DNA of 64,000 bases, from contig JACKEP010000027.1 of assembly GCA_020632915.1 (NCBI GenBank), positions 16,686 to 80,685 on the forward strand. Reading direction: 5' to 3'. The DNA is from Alphaproteobacteria bacterium (lineage in GTDB: Bacteria; Myxococcota_A; UBA796; GCA-2862545). Below the pieces are notes generated by a model that worked only from the letters and a program-made list of their open reading frames with translations, made no database searches and was not told the origin of the DNA. This document shows positions 16,385-26,488 of the stretch, piece by piece (positions within the stretch are counted from its first letter, which is position 1; every line of letters starts with the position of its first letter). Position numbers and translations under genes: made by a program.

Positions 16385-19300
16385 TCACTCCGCGCTGGGC
16401 GGCTGCTCGGCGTCGTCGTCGCCGGCCACGGGAAGCGACGCTTCCGCGGCGTCGTCGGCCGGGGCGGCCTCCGCGACGGGGGCCTCGTCGTCGGCGTCCG
16501 GCTCTCCGGACCCGAAGTCGTCGAGGTCGTCGTGGTGACGGCCGTCGTCCATCGCCTCGTCGTCGGCCTGCGCGCCGTCGTCGGCCTGCGCGTCGTCGCT
16601 CGCCTCGGGGGCGGCCTCGACGGGCTCCTCGGCGACGGGCTCCTCGGCGGCGGGCTCCGCAGCGTCGGCGACCGCTTCGGTCGGCGCGACCACGGGCGCG
16701 GGGGCGACCGGCGCGGGCATGCCGGCCATCGCCAGCGCGTTGGCCTCGATCAGCGCCTGGAGACGGGCCAGATCGAGCCCGTAGGCCTGGCGGTCGAGCG
16801 AGTGGGGCGACGTGCGCTCCGCGGCACGCGTGAGCTCGGCGTGGGCCGCCACGTGCTGACCGCGGGCCTCGGCCACGGCGGCGAGGCCGGCGAACACGCG
16901 GTGGTTCGACGGATCCTGGCGACCGAGCTTGCGCAGGCGCGACTCGGCCTGGTCGACCTTGCCGCCGGCCAGATCGAGCAGGGCGCCCTCGAGGTCGAAG
17001 CGGGCGGGCAGGCTGCGCCGACCGGGGGCCAGCTTCTTGGCCTTGCCGAGGAACCACGCGGCGCGCGACAGGTCGCCGCCCATCTCGCGCAGGGCGACGG
17101 CGTAGGTGAGGTGGGCCTCCCAGCTGTTCTTGTCGGCCTGGAGCATCTCGTCGAGCAGCGCCGTGATCTCGGCACCGACGGCCTCGCGCCGCTCGGGCAC
17201 GCCCTTGTGGATGTCGAGCAGCAGCGAGACGAGCCGCGAGGTCTGCACGACGTCGCCGGGGGCGAGACGCACGGCCTCACGCAGCAGCGTCTCGGCCTCG
17301 TCGAGGGCCTCGGCGCCCTCCTCGCGCCGCAGCGTGCCCAGCAGGCCGTAGGCGTCGGGGAGCATCGGGTCGAGCTCCATCGCCGTGCGCAGCTGCTCGA
17401 TCGCCTCGGGGCGACGGCCCTGGCGGGTGAGCAGCGAGGCGAGGCGGCAGCGGAGCCGGGACTGCTCGGGCAGCGCGGCGACCGCCTGCTCGAGGACCTT
17501 GACCGCCGCACCGCGCGCCTGGCGGGCGATGTGGTGGCTGGCGGCCTCGTGGAAGACCTCGGGGACCGGGGCCTGGGCGATGGCGGCGTCGATGGCCTCC
17601 TTCCAGGACTCGCCCTTGGCGTCGGTGCGGCGCAGCAGCTCCAGGCGCAGCAGGTGGCCGTCGGCGTTGTGCGGGTCGACCTGCAGGATGTGGCCGATGC
17701 GCTGGGCTGCCAGGTCGGGGCGCGCGTTGTTCTTGGCGCGCAGCAGGCCGTAGGTGGACTCCACCGCGGCGTCCTGGTCGGGGTAGCCGACGTCGACGAT
17801 GTCGCTGAAGCGGCGCGCCAGCATGGCGCAGCGGTTGGCCTCCTGCAGCAGGGCCAGCTTCTCCACGCCCTCGGCGCTGTTGGCCTTGCGTCGCAGGAGC
17901 GCACCGAGGTCTTCCAGCACGCGGAAGTCGGCCGTCTCGCGGGGGGACATGGCCTGCTCGACGAGCTTGTGGACCTTGTAGCGCTTGGTGCCCTCCTCGG
18001 TGCCGATCATGTCGAGGAGGCCCTCGGCGATGAGCTGGCTGCGGGTGCGGCGGTTGACCTCCATCTCGGCGAGCGTCTGGCCGTCGGCCGCGTAGCGGAG
18101 GTGGGCGAGGATGCCGAGCGTGCGGCGCATGCCGTCGTCGAGGCGCTGCACGCGCTTCTCGATCTGCTTGGTGATGCCGGTGGCGTCGGCCGCGTCGTCG
18201 AGCTTGAAGAAGCGGTCGTCGTCGACCAGGGCCGGATCGTGGCGCACGGCCACGGCGAAGGTGCGCACGGCGAGCGGGTTGCCGTGGATCTTCTCGGAGA
18301 TGGGGCCGAACTTGTCGCGCGGGAACTCCGGCGCGTGGAACGCGTCGAAGACGTCGTGGTAGAAGCGACCCTTGATCCCCGACAGTTCGAGGCGCCGCAG
18401 GCCGGCGGCCCGGCCCTCGCGGAAGAACACGGGCTGGACCAGCGACGTGAACACCAGCTTGAGCGGGTAGGTGTGGGTGAGCAGGGCCTCGACCAGCAGC
18501 TCGAGCGTGGACTTGCGGAACAGGTCGCCGGTGCGGCCGACCGCCACCTGGAGCTGGTGGACGACCATCACCTGACCCGCGGTGTCGGCGGCGTCGGTGA
18601 GGGCCTGGATCGCGGCCTGGACGGCCTGGATCGGCGTGTGCTCGCCCTTGAGCACGGTGGCGAGGGCGTCGCTGCCGCCCAGGCGCGTGATCTCGGCGAG
18701 GCGCGCGAGGAAGGCGTCGGCACCCACACCACGACCGAGCGTCAGGTCGGGCAGGCGGACCAGCTCGGTGGTGGCGATCGCCTGCTCCACGAGCGCGGTG
18801 CGGCCGATGCCGCGCGGGCCGGAGACGACGATGGGACCGCCCTCGGCGAGCATGCCCTGCAGGGCGGGGAGCTCCTCCTCGCGGCCGACGAACACGAACC
18901 GCGGGGCGTCGGGCTCGGCGGCGCGGCGGCGGTCCTTGGCCTTGGGGACGTCGACGTCGGGGACCTCGGCCTCGGCCGGAGGCATCGGCAGCGCCTGCAG
19001 GAACGCGGCGCCGCGCTCCTTGACGTGCTCGATCTTCAGGCCGCGGAACACCATGTTCAGGGCGAACAGGTTGATCTTCTTGGCGACGACCACGACCGTG
19101 GGCTTGTGGGGCGCGGAGCCGATGAGCCCGGCCAGGCGCTGGAGGCCGGACTGGTCTTGATCCGTGGGCTCGACGATGACGAGCACGCCGTGCTTCTGGC
19201 CGATGGCGCGCGCGACGGCGGCGTCGGACGGCTCGACCACGGGGCCGAACGCCACGCCCACCAGCGTCATGGGACGCAGCGCCTCGCGCTCCTTGAGGGC

Positions 19301-19387
19301 GAGCATCACCATCTCGTCGCGCAGCAGCGAACCGGAGACGGCCAGCGCACACCGACCGCCCGCGATGGCGGAATCGACCAACGACAT
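16385..19387 (-). CDS. STAND-like NTPase with TPR repeats and acidic tail
   Basis: A 1000-residue protein. Residues 1-150 are an alpha/beta domain I cannot name (CALAVSGSLLRDEMVMLAL). A segment VGREEELPALQ opens an NTPase module at about residue 180. Its P-loop GPRGIGRTAL has Arg at position 196 in place of the catalytic Walker A Lys. A helical region follows, then a TPR superhelix from about residue 530 to 890 (for example HIARQARGAAVKVLEQAVAA, REEGAEALDEAETLLREAVR). An Ala/Glu/Asp-rich tail ends the protein. The ATG at 19387 follows GAGGAG; an in-frame codon further upstream lacks a site. This looks like a signal-sensing STAND scaffold. The K-to-R change suggests weak or absent ATP hydrolysis. 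Function unknown. Confidence 0.7.
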   Translation of the reverse strand: MSLVDSAIAGGRCALAVSGSLLRDEMVMLALKEREALRPMTLVGVAFGPVVEPSDAAVARAIGQKHGVLVIVEPTDQDQSGLQRLAGLIGSAPHKPTVVVVAKKINLFALNMVFRGLKIEHVKERGAAFLQALPMPPAEAEVPDVDVPKAKDRRRAAEPDAPRFVFVGREEELPALQGMLAEGGPIVVSGPRGIGRTALVEQAIATTELVRLPDLTLGRGVGADAFLARLAEITRLGGSDALATVLKGEHTPIQAVQAAIQALTDAADTAGQVMVVHQLQVAVGRTGDLFRKSTLELLVEALLTHTYPLKLVFTSLVQPVFFREGRAAGLRRLELSGIKGRFYHDVFDAFHAPEFPRDKFGPISEKIHGNPLAVRTFAVAVRHDPALVDDDRFFKLDDAADATGITKQIEKRVQRLDDGMRRTLGILAHLRYAADGQTLAEMEVNRRTRSQLIAEGLLDMIGTEEGTKRYKVHKLVEQAMSPRETADFRVLEDLGALLRRKANSAEGVEKLALLQEANRCAMLARRFSDIVDVGYPDQDAAVESTYGLLRAKNNARPDLAAQRIGHILQVDPHNADGHLLRLELLRRTDAKGESWKEAIDAAIAQAPVPEVFHEAASHHIARQARGAAVKVLEQAVAALPEQSRLRCRLASLLTRQGRRPEAIEQLRTAMELDPMLPDAYGLLGTLRREEGAEALDEAETLLREAVRLAPGDVVQTSRLVSLLLDIHKGVPERREAVGAEITALLDEMLQADKNSWEAHLTYAVALREMGGDLSRAAWFLGKAKKLAPGRRSLPARFDLEGALLDLAGGKVDQAESRLRKLGRQDPSNHRVFAGLAAVAEARGQHVAAHAELTRAAERTSPHSLDRQAYGLDLARLQALIEANALAMAGMPAPVAPAPVVAPTEAVADAAEPAAEEPVAEEPVEAAPEASDDAQADDGAQADDEAMDDGRHHDDLDDFGSGEPDADDEAPVAEAAPADDAAEASLPVAGDDDAEQPPSAE

Positions 19388-19704
19388 GAAAGCTCCTCGT
19401 CGGCGGGGACGTGCGATCGCCTGTGCCGCACCCGCCCCCACTCGGGGCGGCCGGCCCTAACCGTGGTCCGCACCGTGTTCAACAGCGCTGGATCCGGCCT
19501 TCGGCGGATCCGTGGGGGTGGCTGCCGGTACCGGAGAAGAAAGTTGCGGCAGCGTGTCGGACGTCCGGCCGTCCCGACGGGGCCGCGTCGCGTCCCACTG
19601 CGGGGGTACCGAAGGGGCAGCCGGGGAGTTCATGTGGAAAGCCCGCAAGTCTGTCCGAACTTCCTCCCATGCGGGTCTCGGAAAGCCCCGCTCGAGGAGG
19701 TCCC
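19388..19704. other. 317-base non-coding region with inverted repeat
   Basis: This is the divergent region between the ATPase/TPR gene and the first prepilin-like gene. At 19490-19511 an inverted repeat with arms GGATCCG and CGGATCC (8-base loop) contains two BamHI-type sites. At 19642-19655 the 14-mer CCCGCAAGTCTGTC recurs with 12 of 14 matches upstream of the third prepilin-like gene (21366-21379, CCCGAAAGTTTGTC), so it may be a shared promoter element. GAGGAGG at 19694-19700 is the ribosome-binding site of the gene at 19705. No small gene is convincing here. Confidence 0.4.
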
Positions 19705-20196
19705 ATGCGACACCCCTTCCGTTCCCGGCGCGGCTCGGTGCCCGTCGAGTACGTCGTCCTCGCGGGCGTGCTGGCCGGCACGGTGACCATGGGCTTCTCC
19801 CTGCCGTCCGCCTTCGGGCAGCTCCTGGTGGGCAGCCACGACCAGATGAACGAGCAGGTGACGTCGGCACGCGAGACGCGGGACGCCGGCCCGAACCTGC
19901 TCCCCAACGCCGACGGGTCCGAGGACCACAGCTACGAGGTGGTCGAGGACGTCGACCCCACAAACCCCGGTGAGGGGTGGGGCGACGACCCGTGGTCGGG
20001 CGACGACGCGGCGCAGGAAGACGACCCCGGCGCGGACGGGACCGACGACGGCGGCCAGGGGTGCAACCAGGGGCTCGGCAACGGGTCCGAGGGCTGTGAC
20101 CCGGGCAACTCCAACCAGGGGGACCCGGCGAACTCGAACGACGAGCCGTGCGGCAACGGCCGCGGCCACGGCCGCAAGGTGCGGTTCACCTTCTGA
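19705..20196 (+). CDS. Flp-prepilin-like secreted protein 1
   Basis: A 163-residue protein. The N-terminus SRRGSVPVEYVVLAGVLAG fits a class III prepilin signal: a basic leader, Gly at residue 10, Glu at +5 (residue 15) followed by Tyr, and a hydrophobic helix as in Flp/TadE pilins. Cleavage would be after Gly10 by a TadV/CpaA-type peptidase such as the one at 43700-44206. The remainder is Asp/Gly/Asn-rich and probably disordered. It carries the segment GCNQGLGNGSEGCDPGNSNQ and then SNDEP, which recurs in the protein at 21500. Start from GAGGAGG at 19694-19700. It is much longer than true Flp pilins, so it may be a pseudopilin or a surface protein using that export route. Confidence 0.65.
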   Translation: MRHPFRSRRGSVPVEYVVLAGVLAGTVTMGFSLPSAFGQLLVGSHDQMNEQVTSARETRDAGPNLLPNADGSEDHSYEVVEDVDPTNPGEGWGDDPWSGDDAAQEDDPGADGTDDGGQGCNQGLGNGSEGCDPGNSNQGDPANSNDEPCGNGRGHGRKVRFTF

Positions 20197-20326
20197 GCGT
20201 CGGGCCGCGACGCGTCGTGACGACCCCGTCGCGATCGCGCCCTCAAGCGCCCGGCGCCCGCGCCGATTGCGCCGATCCTGGACCGGGATGTGCGGCGCCA
20301 GCTGTCTCCCCGTGGGAGGAGGTCTC

Positions 20327-21088
20327 GTGGACGAAGAGGAAGAGGACCTGCCCGGACGCCCCAAGCGTCGGCTGATCCCGATCGAGTACATGGCGCTCGG
20401 TGGCATGCTCGCCGTCGTCGCGGTGGGCGGCGTCGCGTTCAGCGGCGCCTACGAGCACTTCCTGACCGTCGCCACCGAGAAGGCGTCGCGCTGCGACCGG
20501 GTGACGGGCGAGGGCTGCTCGCCGGCGCAGATGAAGAACATCTACCAGCAGCCCACCGTCGACCAGGCGCGCGTGGCCGCGATCCGCGGCATCGAGCACC
20601 CGGAGGCCGAAGAGGCGATCCGCGCCAACGTGCGCGCGTTCGTGCTCAACAAGCCGACCGAGCCGCCGTCGCGCGAGGCCAAGCAGCGCGCCCGCGCCAA
20701 GATGGCCCGCGAGCGCGCCGCCGAGATCGAGCAGGCCCGTCGGGCGAACGCCCCGCTGCCGGCGAAGTACGCCGACGGTGTGGCCGAGGACGACGCCCCG
20801 GCCGATCCGGATCACGACTGGGCCGAGGTCGGTCCCGCCGAGGAGCCCGACGGCGACTGGACCCAGGCCCCCGAGTTCGAGGAGACCGAGGGTGCGGCCG
20901 ACGACGGCGTCGCCGTGGCCGAGGACGTCTCCGACGCGCAGGCGCTCGCGCAGGCCAAGGAGGCCGCCAAGGTCAAGCGCATCGGCGAGGACGCGCCCGT
21001 GCTCCAGGCCTCGCCGGAGGAGCTCGCGCGCGAGGCCGGCTGCGCCACGCCCCGTGGGTCGTGGTGGATCGGGTTCTGGTGGATGTGA
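20327..21088 (+). CDS. Prepilin-like protein 2 (lacks cleavage Gly)
   Basis: A 253-residue protein starting at GTG 20327 behind GGAGGAGG (20315-20322). The acidic first residues (DEEEED) precede KRRLIPIEYMALGGMLAVVA, which aligns with the P-x-E-Y helix of its two neighbours. The position of the cleavage Gly is Arg, so processing by a prepilin peptidase is doubtful and it may stay as a single-pass membrane protein. After the helix come a short region with two Cys (RCDRVTGEGCS), a charged Ala/Arg/Glu helix (about residues 105-150) and an acidic tail ending GSWWIGFWWM. No enzyme motif is present. It follows the first gene by 130 bases on the same strand and is closed by hairpins at 21096-21152. 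Confidence 0.6.
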   Translation: MDEEEEDLPGRPKRRLIPIEYMALGGMLAVVAVGGVAFSGAYEHFLTVATEKASRCDRVTGEGCSPAQMKNIYQQPTVDQARVAAIRGIEHPEAEEAIRANVRAFVLNKPTEPPSREAKQRARAKMARERAAEIEQARRANAPLPAKYADGVAEDDAPADPDHDWAEVGPAEEPDGDWTQAPEFEETEGAADDGVAVAEDVSDAQALAQAKEAAKVKRIGEDAPVLQASPEELAREAGCATPRGSWWIGFWWM

Positions 21089-21120
21089 GCCGTCGCCCCT
21101 GACCGGGGCACGAGAACCGC

Positions 21121-21152
21121 CGCGCCGCGGCCCTGTCCGGGGTCGCGGCGCG
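21121..21152 (+). terminator. Strong hairpin downstream of prepilin-like gene 2
   Basis: Arms CGCGCCGCGGCCC (21121-21133) and GGGTCGCGGCGCG (21140-21152) pair over 13 positions with one G-T wobble and a 6-base loop, and are followed by TCTGCTTTCT. A smaller hairpin, CCCC-TGACC-GGGG, precedes it at 21096-21108. The tail is nearly identical to that after the hairpin at 23680-23709, which suggests a common terminator style in this cluster. The T-run is short, so efficiency is uncertain. Confidence 0.6.
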
Positions 21153-21499
21153 TCTGCTTTCTCGGTGCGCGGGTCGGTGGATCGGGCCTGCGGCACGTTC
21201 TGGCGAGGTGTACCGATGTCGATTTCTCAGGAGCGCCGGAGCGGCCTGGGCGAGCACCGGTCAGCGGTTCGGTATCTTGAAAACAACGCCGATCCGTTTG
21301 TTTCGTAAACAATGCCCATTCGTATGACACCGGGTACCGCCGGCTTGCCGATACCGGAAGCGCGACCCGAAAGTTTGTCTGCAGGCCCATTTTCACCGCC
21401 CGATGAACGGGACGCGTCGACTCGGCCCTCGTGCATTCCCCGTGGATCGCGATCTGGCTGAGCCCACGACGTTGTCCATCGACATCCACGGAGTACGAC
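21153..21499 (+). promoter_or_regulatory. AT-richer leader with direct and inverted repeats
   Basis: This leader of the large prepilin-like gene is clearly less GC-rich than its surroundings. Direct repeats AAACAACGCC (21281-21290) and AAACAATGCC (21307-21316) are 26 bases apart start to start. The second overlaps a perfect inverted repeat TTGTTT-CGT-AAACAA (21298-21312). A longer-range pair CGGTATC (about 21270) and GATACCG (about 21350) could form a stem. CCCGAAAGTTTGTC at 21366-21379 matches the 14-mer before the first gene of the cluster. GGAG at 21490-21493 serves the ATG at 21500. This looks like a regulated promoter, but no clear -35/-10 pair is seen. Confidence 0.45.
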
Positions 21500-23644
<2,145 letters not shown>

Positions 23645-23679
23645 TCCGACCGCCCCCGCCTCGTGCGGGGACGGCCCTG

Positions 23680-23709
23680 CCGCCGCGGCACCTTCGGGTG
23701 TCGCGGCGG
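23680..23709 (+). terminator. UUCG-loop hairpin terminator after prepilin-like gene 3
   Basis: Arms CCGCCGCGGCACC (23680-23692) and GGTGTCGCGGCGG (23697-23709) form a 13-position stem with one wobble and a TTCG tetraloop, the most stable class of RNA hairpin. TCCGCTTTCTCG follows. It separates the secreted-protein cluster from uvrC. A weaker hairpin, CCCCGC-CTCGT-GCGGGG, lies just before it at about 23654-23670. Confidence 0.65.
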
Positions 23710-23772
23710 TTCCGCTTTCTCGACCGTCCGCGACCCTGCTGCCCCGGCGCGGACCGGTGTTAGGCCTCGGCG

Positions 23773-25611
23773 ATGAGCCGCCTCGACGATCTCGCTGCCG
23801 ACCTGCCCACCACCCCTGGCGTCTACCTGTTCAAGGACCGCAAGGGGCGGGTGATCTACGTGGGCAAGGCGATCAACCTGCGCGCCCGCGTGAAGCAGTA
23901 CCTGTCCGGTCAGGACGCGCGGCAGATGGTGCCGTTCCTGGTGCATGCGGCCGGCGACCTCGAGGTGGTGCTCACCACCACCGAGAAGGAGGCGCTGCTC
24001 CTCGAGAACACGCTGATCAAGAAGCACCGGCCGCGGTTCAACGTCAAGCTGCGCGACGACAGCAACTTCCTGCACCTGCGGCTCGACCTGTCGGAGAAGT
24101 GGCCCCGCTACCGCCTGGTGCGCGCCATCGGCGACGACGGCGCCCGCTACTTCGGCCCCTACGCGAGCGCCCAGAAGGCCCGCCACACGCTCGCGTTCCT
24201 GCAGCGCATCTTCCCCCTGCGCACGTGCACCGATGCCACGCTGCGGTCCCGCAAGCGGCCGTGCCTGCTCCACCAGATGGGTCGGTGCGTCGCGCCGTGC
24301 GTCGACCTCGTGCAGCCCGCCGCCTACCAGCGCATCGCGGAGGACTCGACGGCGCTGCTCGAGGGGCGCGTGCGCGGCGTCGTCGGTGCGCTGGAGCAGC
24401 GGATGCACGGCGAGGCCGATCGCGAGAACTTCGAGGAGGCGGCCCGCCTGCGCGACCTGATCGCCTCGATCCGCGCCACCGTCGAGCGCCAGCAGGTGGT
24501 CGATCCCCGCCTGTCCGACCGCGACGTGTGGGGACTGCACCGCGAGGGCTACCGCGCCGGCGTCACCATCCTTCCCGTGCGCGAGGGCGTGATGACCGAG
24601 CCGCTGTCCCGCGTGGTGCAGGGCGTGGTGGAGGACGACGACGAGCTGCTGTCGTCGCTGCTCAACAACGCCTACCAGGAGGGCACGCCCATCCCGGGCG
24701 AGATCCTGGTGCCCTTCCTGCCGTCGGACCACGCCGCCCTCGAGGAGCTGCTCACCGAGCGCCGCGGCCGCAAGGTGGTGCTGCACAAGCCCGAGCGCGG
24801 CAACAAGGTGCGGCTGGTCACCATGGCCACGTCGAACGCGGCGGCCCGTCTGGCGGCGGCGTCCGACGAGGAGACGCAGCGGCGTGAGGCGCTGGCGGCG
24901 GTGGCCGAGCTCGTGGGTCTCGACCACCCGCCCGCGCGGATGGAGTGCTTCGACAACTCGCACCTGGCGGGCACCAACCCGGTCAGCGCCATGGCCGTGT
25001 TCCTCGACGGCAAGCCCGCGCGCGCCGAGTACCGCCGCTACCGCATCAAGCAGGCGATGGGCGGCGACGACTACGGCGGGATGCGCGAGGTGCTCACCCG
25101 ACGGCTCACCCGGGGCCTGGAGTCGGGGGAGCTGCCCGACCTGCTCGTGATCGACGGCGGCAAGGGACAGGTCGGCGTGGCGGCGGCCGTCCTGTCCGAT
25201 CTCGGCATCGACGACCTGCCGATGGTGGGCATCTCCAAGCCCCGCACCGAGCACGCCCGCGGTGAGCGGGCGGCCACCGACAAGCTCGTGCTGCCGGGCG
25301 TCAAGGACCCCATCCGCGTCTCGCCCAACCACCCCGGCCTGCGCATGCTCCAGCACCTGCGCGACCAGACCCACGACCACGTCGTGGGCTACCAGCGCAA
25401 GGTCCGCCAGAAGAAGACGCTGCGCAGCGCGCTCGAGGGCATCCCGGGCGTCGGTCCGTCACGACGTCGCGCGCTGCTGACCGAGCTCGGGTCGGTGGCG
25501 GGGGTGGCCGCCGCCGACGTCGACACGCTCGCGGCGGTGCCGGGCATCGGGCCGTCGCTCGCCGCCCACATCCACGCCACGCTCCACCCGTCGACCCCGT
25601 CGAAGGGGTGA
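23773..25611 (+). CDS. uvrC: Excinuclease ABC subunit C
   Basis: UvrC (612 residues) makes the dual incisions in nucleotide excision repair after recruitment by UvrB. The N-terminal GIY-YIG nuclease shows GVYLFKDRKGRVIYVGKA with NLRARVKQY. The UvrB-binding UVR motif is near residue 205 (ADRENFEEAARLRDLI). The C-terminal RNase H-like nuclease has CFDNSHLAGTNPVSAMAVF and LLVIDGGKGQ, and a helix-hairpin-helix pair (GIPGVGPSRRRALL, VPGIGPSLAAHI) ends the protein. A CLLHQMGRCVAPC cluster is as in the family. It starts at ATG 23773. It sits upstream of the XPB helicase region, another repair function, but in a separate transcript. Confidence 0.96.
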   Translation: MSRLDDLAADLPTTPGVYLFKDRKGRVIYVGKAINLRARVKQYLSGQDARQMVPFLVHAAGDLEVVLTTTEKEALLLENTLIKKHRPRFNVKLRDDSNFLHLRLDLSEKWPRYRLVRAIGDDGARYFGPYASAQKARHTLAFLQRIFPLRTCTDATLRSRKRPCLLHQMGRCVAPCVDLVQPAAYQRIAEDSTALLEGRVRGVVGALEQRMHGEADRENFEEAARLRDLIASIRATVERQQVVDPRLSDRDVWGLHREGYRAGVTILPVREGVMTEPLSRVVQGVVEDDDELLSSLLNNAYQEGTPIPGEILVPFLPSDHAALEELLTERRGRKVVLHKPERGNKVRLVTMATSNAAARLAAASDEETQRREALAAVAELVGLDHPPARMECFDNSHLAGTNPVSAMAVFLDGKPARAEYRRYRIKQAMGGDDYGGMREVLTRRLTRGLESGELPDLLVIDGGKGQVGVAAAVLSDLGIDDLPMVGISKPRTEHARGERAATDKLVLPGVKDPIRVSPNHPGLRMLQHLRDQTHDHVVGYQRKVRQKKTLRSALEGIPGVGPSRRRALLTELGSVAGVAAADVDTLAAVPGIGPSLAAHIHATLHPSTPSKG

Positions 25612-25635
25612 GCGGGCGCTGGCGCGGCGCGCGGA

Positions 25636-26364
25636 TCAGAGCGTGAGCACGTCAGCGTGCAGCTTGGTGGCCTCGGGGGCGCCGGCGTCGTTCAGCACGC
25701 GGGCGACGAGGCCCACCGAGCGGCGGTGCGACTTCCAGGCCTCGATGGCGCGGGCGTTGCGCTCCGCACCCTCGACGTCGAGCTCGAGCGCGTCGTGCAG
25801 GGAGCGCACGTAGGCCCCCCACAGGCGGCGGTGCAGGTCTTCCAGGCGACCGATCTCGTCGCGCTCGACGCGCACCTGGAACGTGAAGCCACGCTGGCGG
25901 GCCCGGGCGCTGCGCTGGCCCTCGTCGGGGACGAGGTCGGGCGCGGCGCGGCGGATCTCCTGGTAGGCGTGGTGGGCGTGCTGCCCCGCGAACCAGGTGC
26001 CGCTGCCGGCGTAGATGCCGAAGGCGCCGGTGACGCCGGACGCGGTCTGCGCGATCTCGGTGCCGAAGACGCCGAGGTCGAGGCTGGGGCGCGGCACGAA
26101 GGCGACGCTGACCACGTCGAAGGCGTCCTCCTCGACCACGAAGGCACGGAACTCGCCGATGCGACCGACACGGTCCCGGCGGGCGCGCACGAGGCGGCCG
26201 CCGTCCATCGACTGGGTAGTGGGCAGGCCGTCGATGCGCACCGGGGCCAGACCCACGTGGGCCAGACGCACGGCGCTCTCGCCGACGAGCGGCACGAACG
26301 GGCTCTCCGGGCGGTTGGACGTGGTCCCCTGGGGCCGGAGGTTGAAGCGGTCGAGCTGCGTCAT
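25636..26364 (-). CDS. Hypothetical protein
   Basis: A 242-residue soluble protein that I do not recognise. It starts MTQLDRFNLRPQG, at an ATG with GAGG about 5 bases upstream. An N-terminal segment is Pro/Val-rich. A central stretch has an aromatic/His-rich motif (WFAGQHAHHAYQE). The C-terminal half is helical and Arg-rich (DEIGRLEDLHRRLWGAYVRS). No signal peptide or membrane helix is seen. Convergent with uvrC (24-base gap). The upstream region contains the inverted repeat at 26382-26410. It could belong to a lineage-specific family; nothing indicates its role. Confidence 0.55.
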   Translation of the reverse strand: MTQLDRFNLRPQGTTSNRPESPFVPLVGESAVRLAHVGLAPVRIDGLPTTQSMDGGRLVRARRDRVGRIGEFRAFVVEEDAFDVVSVAFVPRPSLDLGVFGTEIAQTASGVTGAFGIYAGSGTWFAGQHAHHAYQEIRRAAPDLVPDEGQRSARARQRGFTFQVRVERDEIGRLEDLHRRLWGAYVRSLHDALELDVEGAERNARAIEAWKSHRRSVGLVARVLNDAGAPEATKLHADVLTL

Positions 26365-26381
26365 GGCATCCTCGTCGACTC

Positions 26382-26410
26382 GGGTACGGTGAACCAGGAG
26401 AGGCGTACCC
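26382..26410. promoter_or_regulatory. Inverted repeat upstream of the 25636-26364 gene
   Basis: Arms GGGTACG (26382-26388) and CGTACCC (26404-26410) are exact complements separated by 15 bases, 18 bases upstream of the start codon of the unknown gene on the minus strand. The position overlaps its likely leader or promoter. It could be an operator or an mRNA hairpin near the ribosome-binding site. No T-run follows on either strand, so a terminator is unlikely. Confidence 0.3.
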
Positions 26411-26488
26411 TCACGCTGGATGCATCGGTCCAGACGGCGTCCCCCTTGAACCAAACCCACCTGCGTGGAGGAAATCGACAGCCGTTGC

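Noticed and set aside
16950..19387. The N-terminal 150 residues of the STAND/TPR protein considered as a SIR2-type NADase effector
   Set aside because: CALAVSGSLLRD only faintly recalls the SIR2 GAG-S motif and the conserved Asn-His catalytic pair could not be found.
16532..19786. A 1084-codon plus-strand open frame opposite the STAND/TPR gene
   Set aside because: No recognisable motif and Gly/Leu/Val/Gln-rich shadow composition; the minus-strand TPR protein explains the conservation pattern and has a ribosome-binding site.
21189..21210. GGCACGTTCTGGC considered as a sigma-54 promoter
   Set aside because: The spacing between the GG and GC elements is one base short of the required 10 and the -12 element is poor.
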